IMG/VR virus record: IMGVR_UViG_3300042888_001031
Location: 1-30,797 of that record
Direction: 5' to 3' (one strand)
Length of the DNA: 30,797 bases
From: a virus
How positions within the stretch are numbered: the stretch's first letter is position 1; every line of letters starts with the position of its first letter. Made by a program: the position numbers and the translations under genes. This document shows, one piece after another, positions 22,101-29,466 of the stretch. Under the pieces are notes generated by a model that searched no databases, was not told the DNA's origin, and saw nothing but the letters and a program-made list of their open reading frames with translations.

Positions 22101-24607
22101 GCTGCACTTGCACTATCAGTTGTTGCTATCGAAGCACTTAAAGCGGTTTCAGAAGCTACACTTGCAGAGAATGAAGTTGCAAATGCTCCACTTACTGAAC
22201 TTACACTTGCACTTACATTTGTAATTTCTGCTACACTTGCACTAAATCTACTATCTACTGATTGAGAATATAAAGTTACATTTCCAATACCAGTTATAGT
22301 TGATGCACTTAATTCAGCTGATATAGTTACTGATGTATCAATTGTAACACCATTAGTTGCATCAATAGTAATAGTTTGTGCACCATCATCAATTTTTAGA
22401 TAGTTGGTATCATCACCAAAGAAACTATATGATGCATTACCTTTAATATGAATATCAGAAGGGGCTGTGTTATATATTTCAACTTTTCTTGCATCATTAA
22501 CATCTGGTTGTAAAAATATACTTCCAGTACCTTTAATTTCATTAGTTACGATTAAAGAAGAACTTATTATTTGCTCACCTTTAAATGTATTTGAACCGGT
22601 TGTTGCATATGAACCAGTCAATGCTTCTAAACCAGAAACTCTACTTCCTAATGAACCACCTGTACCGATAGAAGATTCTATTGATGCAACTCTACTATTT
22701 ACTGATGTAGAATATGCCGTTACATTACCGATACCTGCTATTGTTGAAGAACTAATTTCACCACTTACATCTAAATCACCAGTTACGATAATTGTAGATG
22801 CACTTTGTTCCATTATAGAATCACCAATATGGTCATCACCGGTTGCCACAGGTATTCTACCACTTGTTAATCCAACTTCTTCTCCTAATGAACCCGTATT
22901 TTTAGGACCAGCAATTAACATTGCGGAGTTATAAGGTGCTCCACTATCTGCCGGATGCTCATATAACCAATGATTGTTTATTGAATCCCACCATAAAGAA
23001 CCTGTTCCTGCATTTGAACCACTATCTATTACCGAAATACCACCGAATCTAACTGCAGGTGATGCGGTATTTAATACTATTGTATTTGTACCAATTGATA
23101 CTGCACTTGCGGTTACATTCAATAAAGATGAAGAACCATATATAGTTACATCACCTGTTACAGATAACGAACCACTAATAATTTGGTTTGCTTTGAATGT
23201 ATTTGAACCAGTTGTTGCATATGTAGTTTCAATTACACCTAATCTATCTGATTGTGCATTATCTGTTAATGCTATTGAAGCACTTAATGCTACTCTTGCT
23301 GCCGCTGATGCTGAAAAATCCGTTGCAACACTACTACTAAATGTACCACCTACTGATGCTACACTTGCAGATAATGCTGCGATTTCTGCGTTACTTGCAG
23401 ATGTTGATGTTGCAAACGCACCACTAATTGCAGTTACATTTGCTGCACTTGCTGAGAATGAAGTTGCAACAGATGAACTTACTGAACTTAATTGAGATGC
23501 TGCATATGCTGCACTTGCTGAATCCGTTGTTGCAATTGAAGCACTTAATGAAGTTACACTTGCTGCACTTGCACTAAATGAAGTTGCTACTGCACCACTT
23601 ACTGAATTTAATTGTGAAGCTGCATATGCTGCACTTGCACTATCAGTTGTTGCTATTGAAGAACTTAAATTTGTTATTGTTGTTGCTACCGCACCACTTA
23701 AAGCAGTTTGAGAAGCGGCACTTGCTGAGAAAGAAGTTGCTACTGATGAACTAAAGTCACCAGTTACACTTGCTACTGAAGCACTTAATGCTGAAATTTG
23801 ATATGCTGATGCTGAATCAGTTGTTGCAATTGAAGAACTTAAATTTGTTATTGTTGTTGCTATCGCTCCACTTAATGCGGTTTGAGAAGCTACACTTGCA
23901 GAATCAGTTGTTGCTATTGAAGAACTTAAAGCTGTTTGAGAAGCTGCACTTGCACTAAATGAAGTTGCTACCGCACCACTTAAAGCAGTTTGAGAAGCTG
24001 CACTTGCAGAATCAGTTGTTGCAATTGAAGAACTTAAATTTGTTATTGTTGTTGCAATTGCACCACTTAATGCAGTTTGAGAAGCTGCACTTGCACTATC
24101 AGTTGTTGCTATTGAAGCACTTAATCCGGCAAAACCAAATACTGATTGTGAGAATGCATTTAGATTTGCGGTACTTGCACTAAATGAGGTTGCAACCGAA
24201 GAACTAAAATCACCAGTTACACTCGCGATACTTGCTGCACTTGCACTAAATGAAGTAGCTACTGAAGCACTAAATGTACCAATGTTACCTGTTAAGTCTG
24301 GAGTTGTATTACCATCTGCACCTAATAAGAATAAAGTGTTACTACTACTTGCATAGAAAGGAACACCATCCATTAGATTTCCGTAAGATGAAGCAGAGAA
24401 TATAGGAGCTGTTGCACCTTGTAGTACTCTGTTTGCAGCTACTACTGAACCACTTTCTACTGCCGCAAATACTATACCTTGTCCGTTAGTTACGCCTGTT
24501 AATTTACTTGAACCGGTAGCTATTAAAATCTCACCTTTTTGAAGTGAGCCGGTTGCTGAAGATAGTCTGTCTAAACTACCACGTCTATTCTTAATGATTT
24601 GTGCCAT
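19139..24607 (-). CDS. Giant repetitive tail fibre, 1822 aa
   Basis: This is the largest gene in the window, a low-complexity Ser/Ala/Thr/Val fibre. Residues 1 to about 115 form a hook domain (RRGSLDRLSSATGSLQKGEI) that aligns with the neighbouring 221-aa protein. The shaft consists of many degenerate repeats such as ALSASVASVGGTFSSSVAT, a block I count six times, and SSIATTDSASAASQTALSG. Interspersed are beta modules, including GSLWWDSINNHWLYEHP and LLVRGTTTSVNSTTIEL with GSLLWDSTNDYWKAG. Two SAWGAFQSASS copies occur near the end. It ends TTIDGGSF with no S74 chaperone, unlike the 904- and 650-aa fibres. A Shine-Dalgarno site AAAGGAGT lies about 16 nt before the ATG, a long spacing. It is probably a long trimeric host-recognition fibre; this is inference. 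Confidence 0.9.
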   Translation of the reverse strand: MAQIIKNRRGSLDRLSSATGSLQKGEILIATGSSKLTGVTNGQGIVFAAVESGSVVAANRVLQGATAPIFSASSYGNLMDGVPFYASSSNTLFLLGADGNTTPDLTGNIGTFSASVATSFSASAASIASVTGDFSSSVATSFSASTANLNAFSQSVFGFAGLSASIATTDSASAASQTALSGAIATTITNLSSSIATTDSASAASQTALSGAVATSFSASAASQTALSSSIATTDSASVASQTALSGAIATTITNLSSSIATTDSASAYQISALSASVASVTGDFSSSVATSFSASAASQTALSGAVATTITNLSSSIATTDSASAAYAASQLNSVSGAVATSFSASAASVTSLSASIATTDSASAAYAASQLSSVSSSVATSFSASAANVTAISGAFATSTSASNAEIAALSASVASVGGTFSSSVATDFSASAAARVALSASIALTDNAQSDRLGVIETTYATTGSNTFKANQIISGSLSVTGDVTIYGSSSLLNVTASAVSIGTNTIVLNTASPAVRFGGISVIDSGSNAGTGSLWWDSINNHWLYEHPADSGAPYNSAMLIAGPKNTGSLGEEVGLTSGRIPVATGDDHIGDSIMEQSASTIIVTGDLDVSGEISSSTIAGIGNVTAYSTSVNSRVASIESSIGTGGSLGSRVSGLEALTGSYATTGSNTFKGEQIISSSLIVTNEIKGTGSIFLQPDVNDARKVEIYNTAPSDIHIKGNASYSFFGDDTNYLKIDDGAQTITIDATNGVTIDTSVTISAELSASTITGIGNVTLYSQSVDSRFSASVAEITNVSASVSSVSGAFATSFSASVASETALSASIATTDSASAAYAASQLSSVSGAVATSFSASAASIALVSASLSSVSGAFATSTSASNFEITSLSASVASVGGTFSSSVATDFSSSTAARVALSASIYQTDATQSVNIQSLTSKTGSYATTGSNTFNGDQVLTGSFDMTGTANFNNAVAVNDSNMNLGNSSSLNLTGGSSIYVGGVGTISGSIVGIGNVSLYSASVNSRFSASAYDISVLSASVASVGGTFSSSVATDFSASTAARVALSASIASDVNTLSSSIYQTDATQSNSITNNSSSFATSLSASAASQTSLSASLATTDSASVALITSVSASVTSISGAFATSTSASNYQITELSASVASVGGTFSSSVATDFSSSTAARVALSASVSGTINTLSTSVDSRLRSEEFKSTTFATTGSNGFVGTQNITGDVVVTGSVYIQFGQDLVTNHISGNQGRIELGNIDNNISIIADNELMLTATGSGVHVHNANFSVSPSGLNNNVLVVSASQTTITNELSASNISGVGNIGAFSQSVDSRFSSSVYEVTQLSASVASVGGTFSSSVATDFSASTAARVALSASIATDFSASVASQTALSGAVASTITNVSSSLATTDSASAFTTATNLSVVSGAVATSFSASAANVTSISSSFSSSLSAVSASLASNGNTQTGRIDALETYSSSLKTAIELTGSSVTIQGDLLVRGTTTSVNSTTIELGDNIIELNGTGATNGGLYIKDVTAPNTATGSLLWDSTNDYWKAGTKNSESKVLLAIGDSVVSGGAQIAIADLDGYADYNDAIYTDINAASASAWGAFQSASSFSQSFATSTSASNYQITELSASVASVGGTFSQSVATDFSASNAARVALSASIASTDSTQTTNITEASASAWGAFQSASSFSSSFATSLSASVASQTIFSSSVATSISASAANVTSISGAFATSTSASNANITALSASVASVTGDFSSSVATSFSASAYVVSALSASIYLTDATQSTDITNNSSSFATSISASNYRITTLETTIDGGSF
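19300..24250 (-). repeat. Degenerate tandem repeats of the giant fibre gene
   Basis: The coding sequence is built from short, related units of Ser/Ala/Thr codons, giving frequent near-identical DNA stretches; plus-strand words such as cttaatgctactcttgctgc and gaagcactta recur. They encode the ALSAS/SVAS/ATxFSAS repeats. The exact unit length varies and I did not derive a single period. Confidence 0.8.
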
Positions 24608-24634
24608 AATTTTATTGGGGTTACTCCTTTACTT

Positions 24635-24658
24635 CTAATAAATAGTTAAATTTATTAG
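24635..24658. other. AT-rich inverted repeat upstream of the giant fibre gene
   Basis: Arms CTAATAAAT and ATTTATTAG (9 bp) surround a 6-nt loop in the 99-nt gap between the 221-aa and 1822-aa genes. No T-tract follows on the sense strand, so it is not an obvious terminator. The Shine-Dalgarno site of the giant fibre starts just downstream of it. Confidence 0.4.
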
Positions 24659-24706
24659 TAATCCGTAGATTATTTGAATATATTATTGTTTTATTTTGAA
24701 TTAATT

Positions 24707-25372
24707 CTACCACTCACCCCCATCCGCTACTGATGATGTTACATACACCTCGTAATCGGTTGCAAACGTTGTATCTACCGTTGATGCCATTGTAGAACCC
24801 GATGTAAAGTTTGCGTTAAATATATCAATCACTTGTTGTGAAGATGATATTACACCTATTGGAAAATAGTTTTGTATGCTAGCCAACGAATTTGCAATAG
24901 ATGCACTTACCAATGCTTCTGATGCTGATATAGATTGGCTTACTGCTGCTAATTCTAAATCCGTTGCAAAGGTTGTACTTAATGAAGAACTAAATTGTTC
25001 TACTGCATCTAATCTACTATCTATTGAACTACTAAATGGTTGTATATTACCTATTAAATTAATTGCCTCATTTCCAGTTGAACTTAATAAATGTAAAGTA
25101 GAACTACCGCTTGTATAATATGGAATACCATCAATTAAACCATTATAAACTCCGTTTGATAAATCAGGTGCAGTTGAACCCGTTGTTTTCATTATTCTAT
25201 TTGTTGCCTGAACTGAACCACTTTCAGTTGTAGTAAACATAATAGAAGAACCATTTGAAGATGGGATACCAATAGATGCTGATGCAAATATTACCTCACC
25301 TTTTTGTAGTGAACCAGTAATAGTAGATAATCTCTCTAAACTACCACGTTTTAATTTTAATATTTGACTCAT
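24707..25372 (-). CDS. Short tail fibre, N-terminal paralogue of the giant fibre
   Basis: The 221-residue protein matches the first ~115 residues of the 1822-aa fibre. Both have a KRGSLERL/RRGSLDRL start, TGSLQKGE, an ESGSV...NR segment, a DG[IV]P[FY]Y segment, then LIGNIQPFSSS / LTGNIGTFSAS. The rest is a short Ser/Ala shaft ending FATDYEVYVTSSVADGGEW, and the 125-aa neighbour ends in the same pattern (YATDYEVYITSSQ...QGEF). There is no S74 chaperone. The ATG is preceded by ATAGGAAACCTAT, a small palindrome that contains the Shine-Dalgarno AGGAAA. It could be an adaptor or truncated fibre, and I cannot say which from the sequence. Confidence 0.85.
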   Translation of the reverse strand: MSQILKLKRGSLERLSTITGSLQKGEVIFASASIGIPSSNGSSIMFTTTESGSVQATNRIMKTTGSTAPDLSNGVYNGLIDGIPYYTSGSSTLHLLSSTGNEAINLIGNIQPFSSSIDSRLDAVEQFSSSLSTTFATDLELAAVSQSISASEALVSASIANSLASIQNYFPIGVISSSQQVIDIFNANFTSGSTMASTVDTTFATDYEVYVTSSVADGGEW

Positions 25373-25409
25373 TATATAGGTTTCCTATGTTATTTATTTT
25401 TTAATTATG

Positions 25410-25787
25410 TTAAAATTCGCCTTGATCAATTATTTGTGAAGAAGTAATATAAACTTCGTAATCTGTTGCGTATATATCATTTAATGAAGAACTAAATTGA
25501 TTAAATGTTGTTGAACTTGCACTAAATGATTGAGATACCGATTGTGTATATGAATTGAATGAAGCGGTCGTTACAAGTCCCACCCCAGTTGCTACTATAC
25601 CAATACTTGCTGCAATTGATGCACTTATTGCTGCAACTTCTATATCGGTTGTAATTAAAGATAATGCTCCACTCAACGATGAACTAACAATATCAATCAC
25701 CTGCGTATTTATATCTACACCAATTTCCGCTGCATCTTGTAACGATGAACCACTCTCTATTTGTTTTAATCTAATTAAACTTGCCAT
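25410..25787 (-). CDS. Short fibre-type protein
   Basis: The 125-residue protein starts MASLIRLKQIESGSSLQDAA, a variant of the hook segment without the RRG. A helical/Ser-rich shaft follows, with ASIAASIGIVATGVGLVTTA and SVSQSFSASSTTFNQF. The end, YATDYEVYITSSQ to DQGEF, closely resembles the end of the 221-aa protein next door, which supports duplication. The recurrent ATATTTATA element sits only 4 nt before the ATG, so if that element is a promoter the message would be leaderless. No Shine-Dalgarno site is visible. Likely a minor fibre or adaptor by similarity to its neighbours. Confidence 0.75.
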   Translation of the reverse strand: MASLIRLKQIESGSSLQDAAEIGVDINTQVIDIVSSSLSGALSLITTDIEVAAISASIAASIGIVATGVGLVTTASFNSYTQSVSQSFSASSTTFNQFSSSLNDIYATDYEVYITSSQIIDQGEF

Positions 25788-25791
25788 ATTA

Positions 25792-25800
25792 TATAAATAT
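25792..25800 (-). promoter_or_regulatory. ATATTTATA element immediately before the 125-aa gene
   Basis: This exact 9-mer on the sense strand lies only 4 nt before the ATG. It is too close for a normal leader with a ribosome site, which speaks against a simple promoter role at this copy or implies leaderless translation. Confidence 0.35.
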
Positions 25801-25828
25801 CGTTTATTCTTATAATCCGTATTTTAAA

Positions 25829-26428
25829 TTAAGATACATTCAATTGTATATAATCAACCCATGGACCATGATTGCCATTCCAAAATCCTGCATCTACACC
25901 CGTTAATTGAACTTCCACCGTTGTTATTGTATTAAATGTTGTTGGAATTTCACTTCTATTTAAAGTCAATGTTATATCGGTATAATTTAGGGGAGCTATG
26001 GTTGTTCCTGTTGTTTTTGTTGCAATTGTTGTTCCAGAGGAGTTTTTGAATAATAATACAAAATTATATGTGTCATTGTTATTAGGGCCGTTTTCCTCAC
26101 TTTTAATGTTGATAACACCACTAAAAGAATTTGCCGATGTAATCAAACTACTTACATTTACAGATTGGGAAACGGTTCTACTTACATATGTAAAGTATAA
26201 TACTCCATTTAAAACTGCAATTCGATTTGATGAAGTAAATGACCATGTTCCAAATCCACCACTTGCTGTCCATTCCGTTGTTCCGGAACTAAAATCAGAA
26301 TTAATTAATAATTGTGTTGGAGTTAATTCTGTTGTTAATTCAGGCCATATTTGATTATTATTCAAAAATGCCTTTGTCGCGGAATTACCGTTTAACCTTA
26401 TTGAAGTTGCATTTCCAAATACTGGCAT
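25829..26428 (-). CDS. Virion adhesin with carbohydrate-binding-like beta sandwich
   Basis: The 199-residue protein starts with a short fibre motif (RLNGNSATKAFLNNNQIWP), the type of ~20-residue linker common at the start of phage adhesins. From about residue 40 (LLINSDFSSGTTEWTASG) to the end it has the pattern of a jelly-roll carbohydrate-binding module: an NSDFSSGTTEW opening, a FSGVINIKSE strand, paired YNFVLLFKNSSGTTIATK strands, then TTVEVQLTG and the closing WVDYIQLNVS. Binding to a host surface glycan is inferred. It follows the 208-aa gene by 3 nt, so the two are probably translated together. No Shine-Dalgarno consensus is evident. Confidence 0.8.
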   Translation of the reverse strand: MPVFGNATSIRLNGNSATKAFLNNNQIWPELTTELTPTQLLINSDFSSGTTEWTASGGFGTWSFTSSNRIAVLNGVLYFTYVSRTVSQSVNVSSLITSANSFSGVINIKSEENGPNNNDTYNFVLLFKNSSGTTIATKTTGTTIAPLNYTDITLTLNRSEIPTTFNTITTVEVQLTGVDAGFWNGNHGPWVDYIQLNVS

Positions 26429-26431
26429 AAC

Positions 26432-27058
26432 TTATCCTATTATAATGTAAAGAGTTCCACTTACCGGTGTCAATGCCGCGTATGAAGCGGATGTTATAGT
26501 TTGTATTGATGATAGATTTGATGAACTTATTAATCCGTTTGGTAATTGTGCTGAACTACTATAAATACCACTACCATTTAATACTTGTGCCGAACTACTT
26601 ATTGCACCATTCAAAGAAGTTAAATAAGATGATGTTGCATTTTCTAAACTATCTATTCTATTATCAAATGAAGAACTTGCACTATAATAACTTTGTGTGA
26701 ATGATAAATAAGATGCTGATATAGTGTTTAATGAACTTAAATCTATTGATGTTGAGATGAATCCGAATGTGGTTATTTGTGCCGATGAACTTATTGTTCC
26801 TGCTACTGCACTACCACTTATAATTCTACTATTAAATGAAGCACTATCGGTTGAATATGATGCAGTAGATAATTTACCATCTAAAGAACTACTCAATGCC
26901 GCCGTTACTAAATCTGTTGCAAATGTAGTATCTAACGAAGATGTTAATTGATTGATTGAAATTTTATAGGTTGTACTACCGGATATACCCACTACAAAAG
27001 TTGTGTCTAATGTTGCAGGTGTTAATGCTGGTAATTCTGAAATTTTTACTTTTGCCAT
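26432..27058 (-). CDS. Tail fibre protein, Ser/Ala-rich
   Basis: The 208-residue protein starts with MAKVKISELPALTPATLDTT and a GISGSTTYKISINQL segment, a short fibre-attachment domain I recognise from many phage tail proteins (an ISELP opening with a GTTYKI strand). The shaft is Ser-rich with SSSFDNRIDSLENATSSYL and SSSAQ repeats. The C-terminus, YAALTPVSGTLYIIIG, is a common fibre end. It starts 1 nt after the 180-aa gene ends, so it belongs to the neck-to-fibre transcript. A minor fibre linking the neck block genes to the fibre genes is plausible but not shown. Confidence 0.8.
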   Translation of the reverse strand: MAKVKISELPALTPATLDTTFVVGISGSTTYKISINQLTSSLDTTFATDLVTAALSSSLDGKLSTASYSTDSASFNSRIISGSAVAGTISSSAQITTFGFISTSIDLSSLNTISASYLSFTQSYYSASSSFDNRIDSLENATSSYLTSLNGAISSSAQVLNGSGIYSSSAQLPNGLISSSNLSSIQTITSASYAALTPVSGTLYIIIG

Positions 27059-27059
27059 T

Positions 27060-27602
27060 TTATATTATTATATCCTCGCCATTTTCTGTTGTTAAATCAA
27101 AATCCTCTTCGTTAGTGATATTAATCCAATCAAATTTACTTACTATTTCAAAGTTTGTTTCATCAAAATTATCATCTACCGCTTCATTTTTTTGTATAGT
27201 AATTACAATATTTTCACCAACTATAACATCATAAGTATTTTTATCTACCAACAACCCACCACAATAAATATCAAAATCTTTTGCAGTTGGTGTTTCATTG
27301 TTAAATAATAATTTATATGTGGTTATTGTTAATACATAATAAGTAGAATGTTCTATTAATAAATCAGGCTGTATTCCAAATTCTCTATTTGCATAATTCA
27401 TCATATCAATTCTATGTTTATTTATTGCATCTAAATTTCTATTTTGAACTTTAATATTTGGTTTAGATTTTGTTTTTCCTTTAGGTGTTACATAAGTAGG
27501 TGCTGCAATATTTGGTTGAATATTTTCGGTTGCCAAATATTTTAAGTATTCTAATTTTGTATTAGATTTTTGTTGAACTGATATGTTAGGTCTTTGTTTC
27601 AT
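27060..27602 (-). CDS. Neck-region protein with a T7-fibre-like beta domain
   Basis: The 180-residue protein has a basic, disordered-looking N-terminal 85 residues and then a beta domain (about 86-157) with STYYVLTITTYKL, DIYCGGLLVDKNTYDV and IVITI. This domain resembles the C-terminal domain of the 360-aa protein and the bulk of the 107-aa protein, see findings. The pattern (xVxVNGxxxxxxxYxV ... ITI) is similar to repeat modules at the start of T7-type tail fibres. The end, ITNEEDFDLTTENGEDI, is a repeat-like acidic tail that recurs in phage structural proteins. Its ATG overlaps the previous stop as TAATG. The exact role is unknown. Confidence 0.75.
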   Translation of the reverse strand: MKQRPNISVQQKSNTKLEYLKYLATENIQPNIAAPTYVTPKGKTKSKPNIKVQNRNLDAINKHRIDMMNYANREFGIQPDLLIEHSTYYVLTITTYKLLFNNETPTAKDFDIYCGGLLVDKNTYDVIVGENIVITIQKNEAVDDNFDETNFEIVSKFDWINITNEEDFDLTTENGEDIII

Positions 27603-27925
27603 TATTTACCAAACGTTCCTGTTATTTGTAAGATATCGTTTCCACTTAATGTATATGGAAAATTAGAAATAGGTAATTTGAATCTTACACTATCACCATA
27701 ATTTTCTACATTGTAATCATGCATCCCAATACTTTGTTGATTTATATCTAATAAAATAATTGCTTGTCTTTCTTTTAATATTTTACCACTATTTTTATCT
27801 ATTATATTTTTAGGTAGTTTATATCCTTTTAACTCAAAAATAAAATAAGTTGAATCTGTATTTACATAATCCAACTTTTTATTTATTAAACTAACATAGG
27901 GTAATATGTTTTGTAATACACTCAT
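27602..27925 (-). CDS. Small neck-region protein, beta domain
   Basis: The 107-residue protein aligns from residue 25 to 107 with the beta domain of its neighbours: STYFIFELKGYKL matches STYYVLTITTYKL of the 180-aa protein, and GNDILQITGTFGK matches the NDEVHIAGKFLLV end of the 360-aa protein. The N-terminal 24 residues are hydrophobic to charged. It begins and ends with TAATG junctions, so it is tightly coupled to both neighbours. I do not recognise a family beyond this internal relationship. A structural role in the neck or on the tail completion ring is inferred only from position. Confidence 0.75.
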   Translation of the reverse strand: MSVLQNILPYVSLINKKLDYVNTDSTYFIFELKGYKLPKNIIDKNSGKILKERQAIILLDINQQSIGMHDYNVENYGDSVRFKLPISNFPYTLSGNDILQITGTFGK

Positions 27926-29007
27926 TATACTAATAAAAATTTACCTGCAATATGCACTTCATCATTGGTATCTAATGGTGTAACGGGGTCCATAGCTACT
28001 TTGAATGTAATTGTAATTGTGTTTGATGTAGATGTTAAATCATAATAATTTTTAGAATACTTAACACCATTTACATATACTTTTATTGTATCTTCAACTG
28101 TTAAATCTAATTCAGTTGGTGGTTGAATTATTTTACATCCACTAAATGTAACTGCATACCCATTTGGATTTGATTCTGCTTTTGTATTATTAATTTCTAA
28201 ATAATCATATAATATTTTATTTGCATTATAATCATTTGTTGAAATATCCGCACTTGCTTTACCACTCATATCAGTTTCCATAGTTACAATAGTTGCTCTT
28301 GTTGAAATACTTTTTTTAGTAGTAGGTTCATTATCAAATCTTTCAGGAATAAGATATGCTTTTGCTAACATTGTAAATTCAGTTCTTACAATTCTTTCAC
28401 TATTATCAGTCATTTCCATAACCTTATCAAATGAATCTATTTCTACTTTAAATTTAAATTTATCTTTATCACCCCAATATTCATCTGCTGCCCATTTGAA
28501 AGATTCTACAATCGTATTCATATGTTCAGTAAAGTTTGTCCAAATCATTACCTCATAACTAATATCCACATAATCTGGCATAGTTACATCATATACTTCT
28601 TTTCTTGGTTGAAAATTGTTTAAGATAGAAAATTTATCATATACATTTTTCTTAGAATATTTTTGAAATGATGGGTAATGAACAAATCTATTTAACACCG
28701 GGACTGATTCATTTCTAGCAACCGTTGTTCTTTTAAACATAATAAGTGGTAACTGAATTTTACCTCTTTTATCTCTATATACTCCATCTACTTGTGCCGA
28801 TTTCCATCTTTCTGCATTACCATAAATAACCGGAACATTAATTTCCGCATTATCTACTTTTAATTTAGGAACAACTATATCATTCATATAATTGAAAATA
28901 GCACTATCAACATCATATAATGAAATACCTCTGCGAGATTCTACATCCGCTCTCGGTAATTGTTCTGCTCTATTAAGTGGTTTTCTTAAAGGGTTATTAG
29001 TTGCCAT
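27925..29007 (-). CDS. Tail sheath stabiliser / tail completion protein, T4 gp15-like, with extra C-terminal domain
   Basis: The first ~240 residues have the pattern of T4 gp15, the protein that caps the tail after sheath assembly: PVIYGNAERWKSAQVDG (gp15 has an equivalent VPITYASKEHF), LPLIMFKRTTVARNESV, a long polar stretch, then VDISYEVMIWTNFTEHMNTI, matching the gp15 IYELSIFTRYEDDMFQIVE region. Here it is followed by an additional domain (about residues 283-360, with IKVYVNGVKYSKNYYDL and VHIAGKFLLV) that gp15 lacks. This domain recurs in the next two genes. It begins with a TAATG overlap with the 151-aa gene. T4 gp15 is 272 aa, and here the length is 360. Confidence 0.75.
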   Translation of the reverse strand: MATNNPLRKPLNRAEQLPRADVESRRGISLYDVDSAIFNYMNDIVVPKLKVDNAEINVPVIYGNAERWKSAQVDGVYRDKRGKIQLPLIMFKRTTVARNESVPVLNRFVHYPSFQKYSKKNVYDKFSILNNFQPRKEVYDVTMPDYVDISYEVMIWTNFTEHMNTIVESFKWAADEYWGDKDKFKFKVEIDSFDKVMEMTDNSERIVRTEFTMLAKAYLIPERFDNEPTTKKSISTRATIVTMETDMSGKASADISTNDYNANKILYDYLEINNTKAESNPNGYAVTFSGCKIIQPPTELDLTVEDTIKVYVNGVKYSKNYYDLTSTSNTITITFKVAMDPVTPLDTNDEVHIAGKFLLV

Positions 29008-29462
29008 TATATATTCCTAGGTTCTATGTTCAATTGAGAACGTCTTGTTAAGTAAGTAATACATTCTATACCAAAGTTATTAGCCGCTTGCATACCTACT
29101 AATTGTGTTTGGTTAGTATTTGTAATTTCGTAGTAACCATCATTGAAAGAAATTATATCACCAACTTCTGGCATTACATCTTTAACAATACAAGTATCTT
29201 GATTGAATCGGAATGTTACTTCTTGTATCGTATCTTGTCCAAACCCATCGTATTGTTGACTTTCATCACCATACTCTACCATACCGAATATAGAAACACC
29301 CTCATAGTATGCCTTATCTAAAGACTCACCATAAAGGTTTGTTTTACTTTCATTTGAAATCATTTTGAATAAGAAGACTTGTGTTTGTACCACTGCATCT
29401 ACTAATTCTCTACTTATATTCTGAAAGAAATTATAATCTTTTGTTCCTATGAAACGCGGCAT
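29007..29462 (-). CDS. Neck / head-closure protein (gp14-like)
   Basis: The 151-residue protein has the pattern FFQNISRELVDAVVQTQVFL, then KTNLYGESLDKAYYEG, then a beta-rich part with VGDIISFNDGYYEIT. In T4-like phages the gene between gp13-like and gp15-like neck genes carries a related ISREL...NLYGE region, and I take this as a neck or head-closure ring protein. Homology is from memory of the pattern and not tested. It lies directly between the 412-aa gene and the gp15-like gene, with a 4-nt gap before and a TAATG junction after, which supports a place in the head-tail connector. Confidence 0.55.
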   Translation of the reverse strand: MPRFIGTKDYNFFQNISRELVDAVVQTQVFLFKMISNESKTNLYGESLDKAYYEGVSIFGMVEYGDESQQYDGFGQDTIQEVTFRFNQDTCIVKDVMPEVGDIISFNDGYYEITNTNQTQLVGMQAANNFGIECITYLTRRSQLNIEPRNI

Positions 29463-29466
29463 CTGC

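Noticed and set aside
19300-24250. A CRISPR-like or non-coding tandem repeat array
   Set aside because: The repeats have no constant spacer length, stay in one open reading frame throughout and encode a coherent Ser/Ala/Thr shaft.
12342-24607. A diversity-generating retroelement, considered because the fibre hooks resemble the Mtd N-terminus
   Set aside because: No reverse transcriptase, template repeat or adenine-biased variable repeat was seen. The similarity concerns only the N-terminal attachment segment.
24635-24658. A terminator between the 221-aa and 1822-aa genes
   Set aside because: The inverted repeat is almost only A-T pairs and no T-tract follows on the sense strand, so a terminator is not supported.
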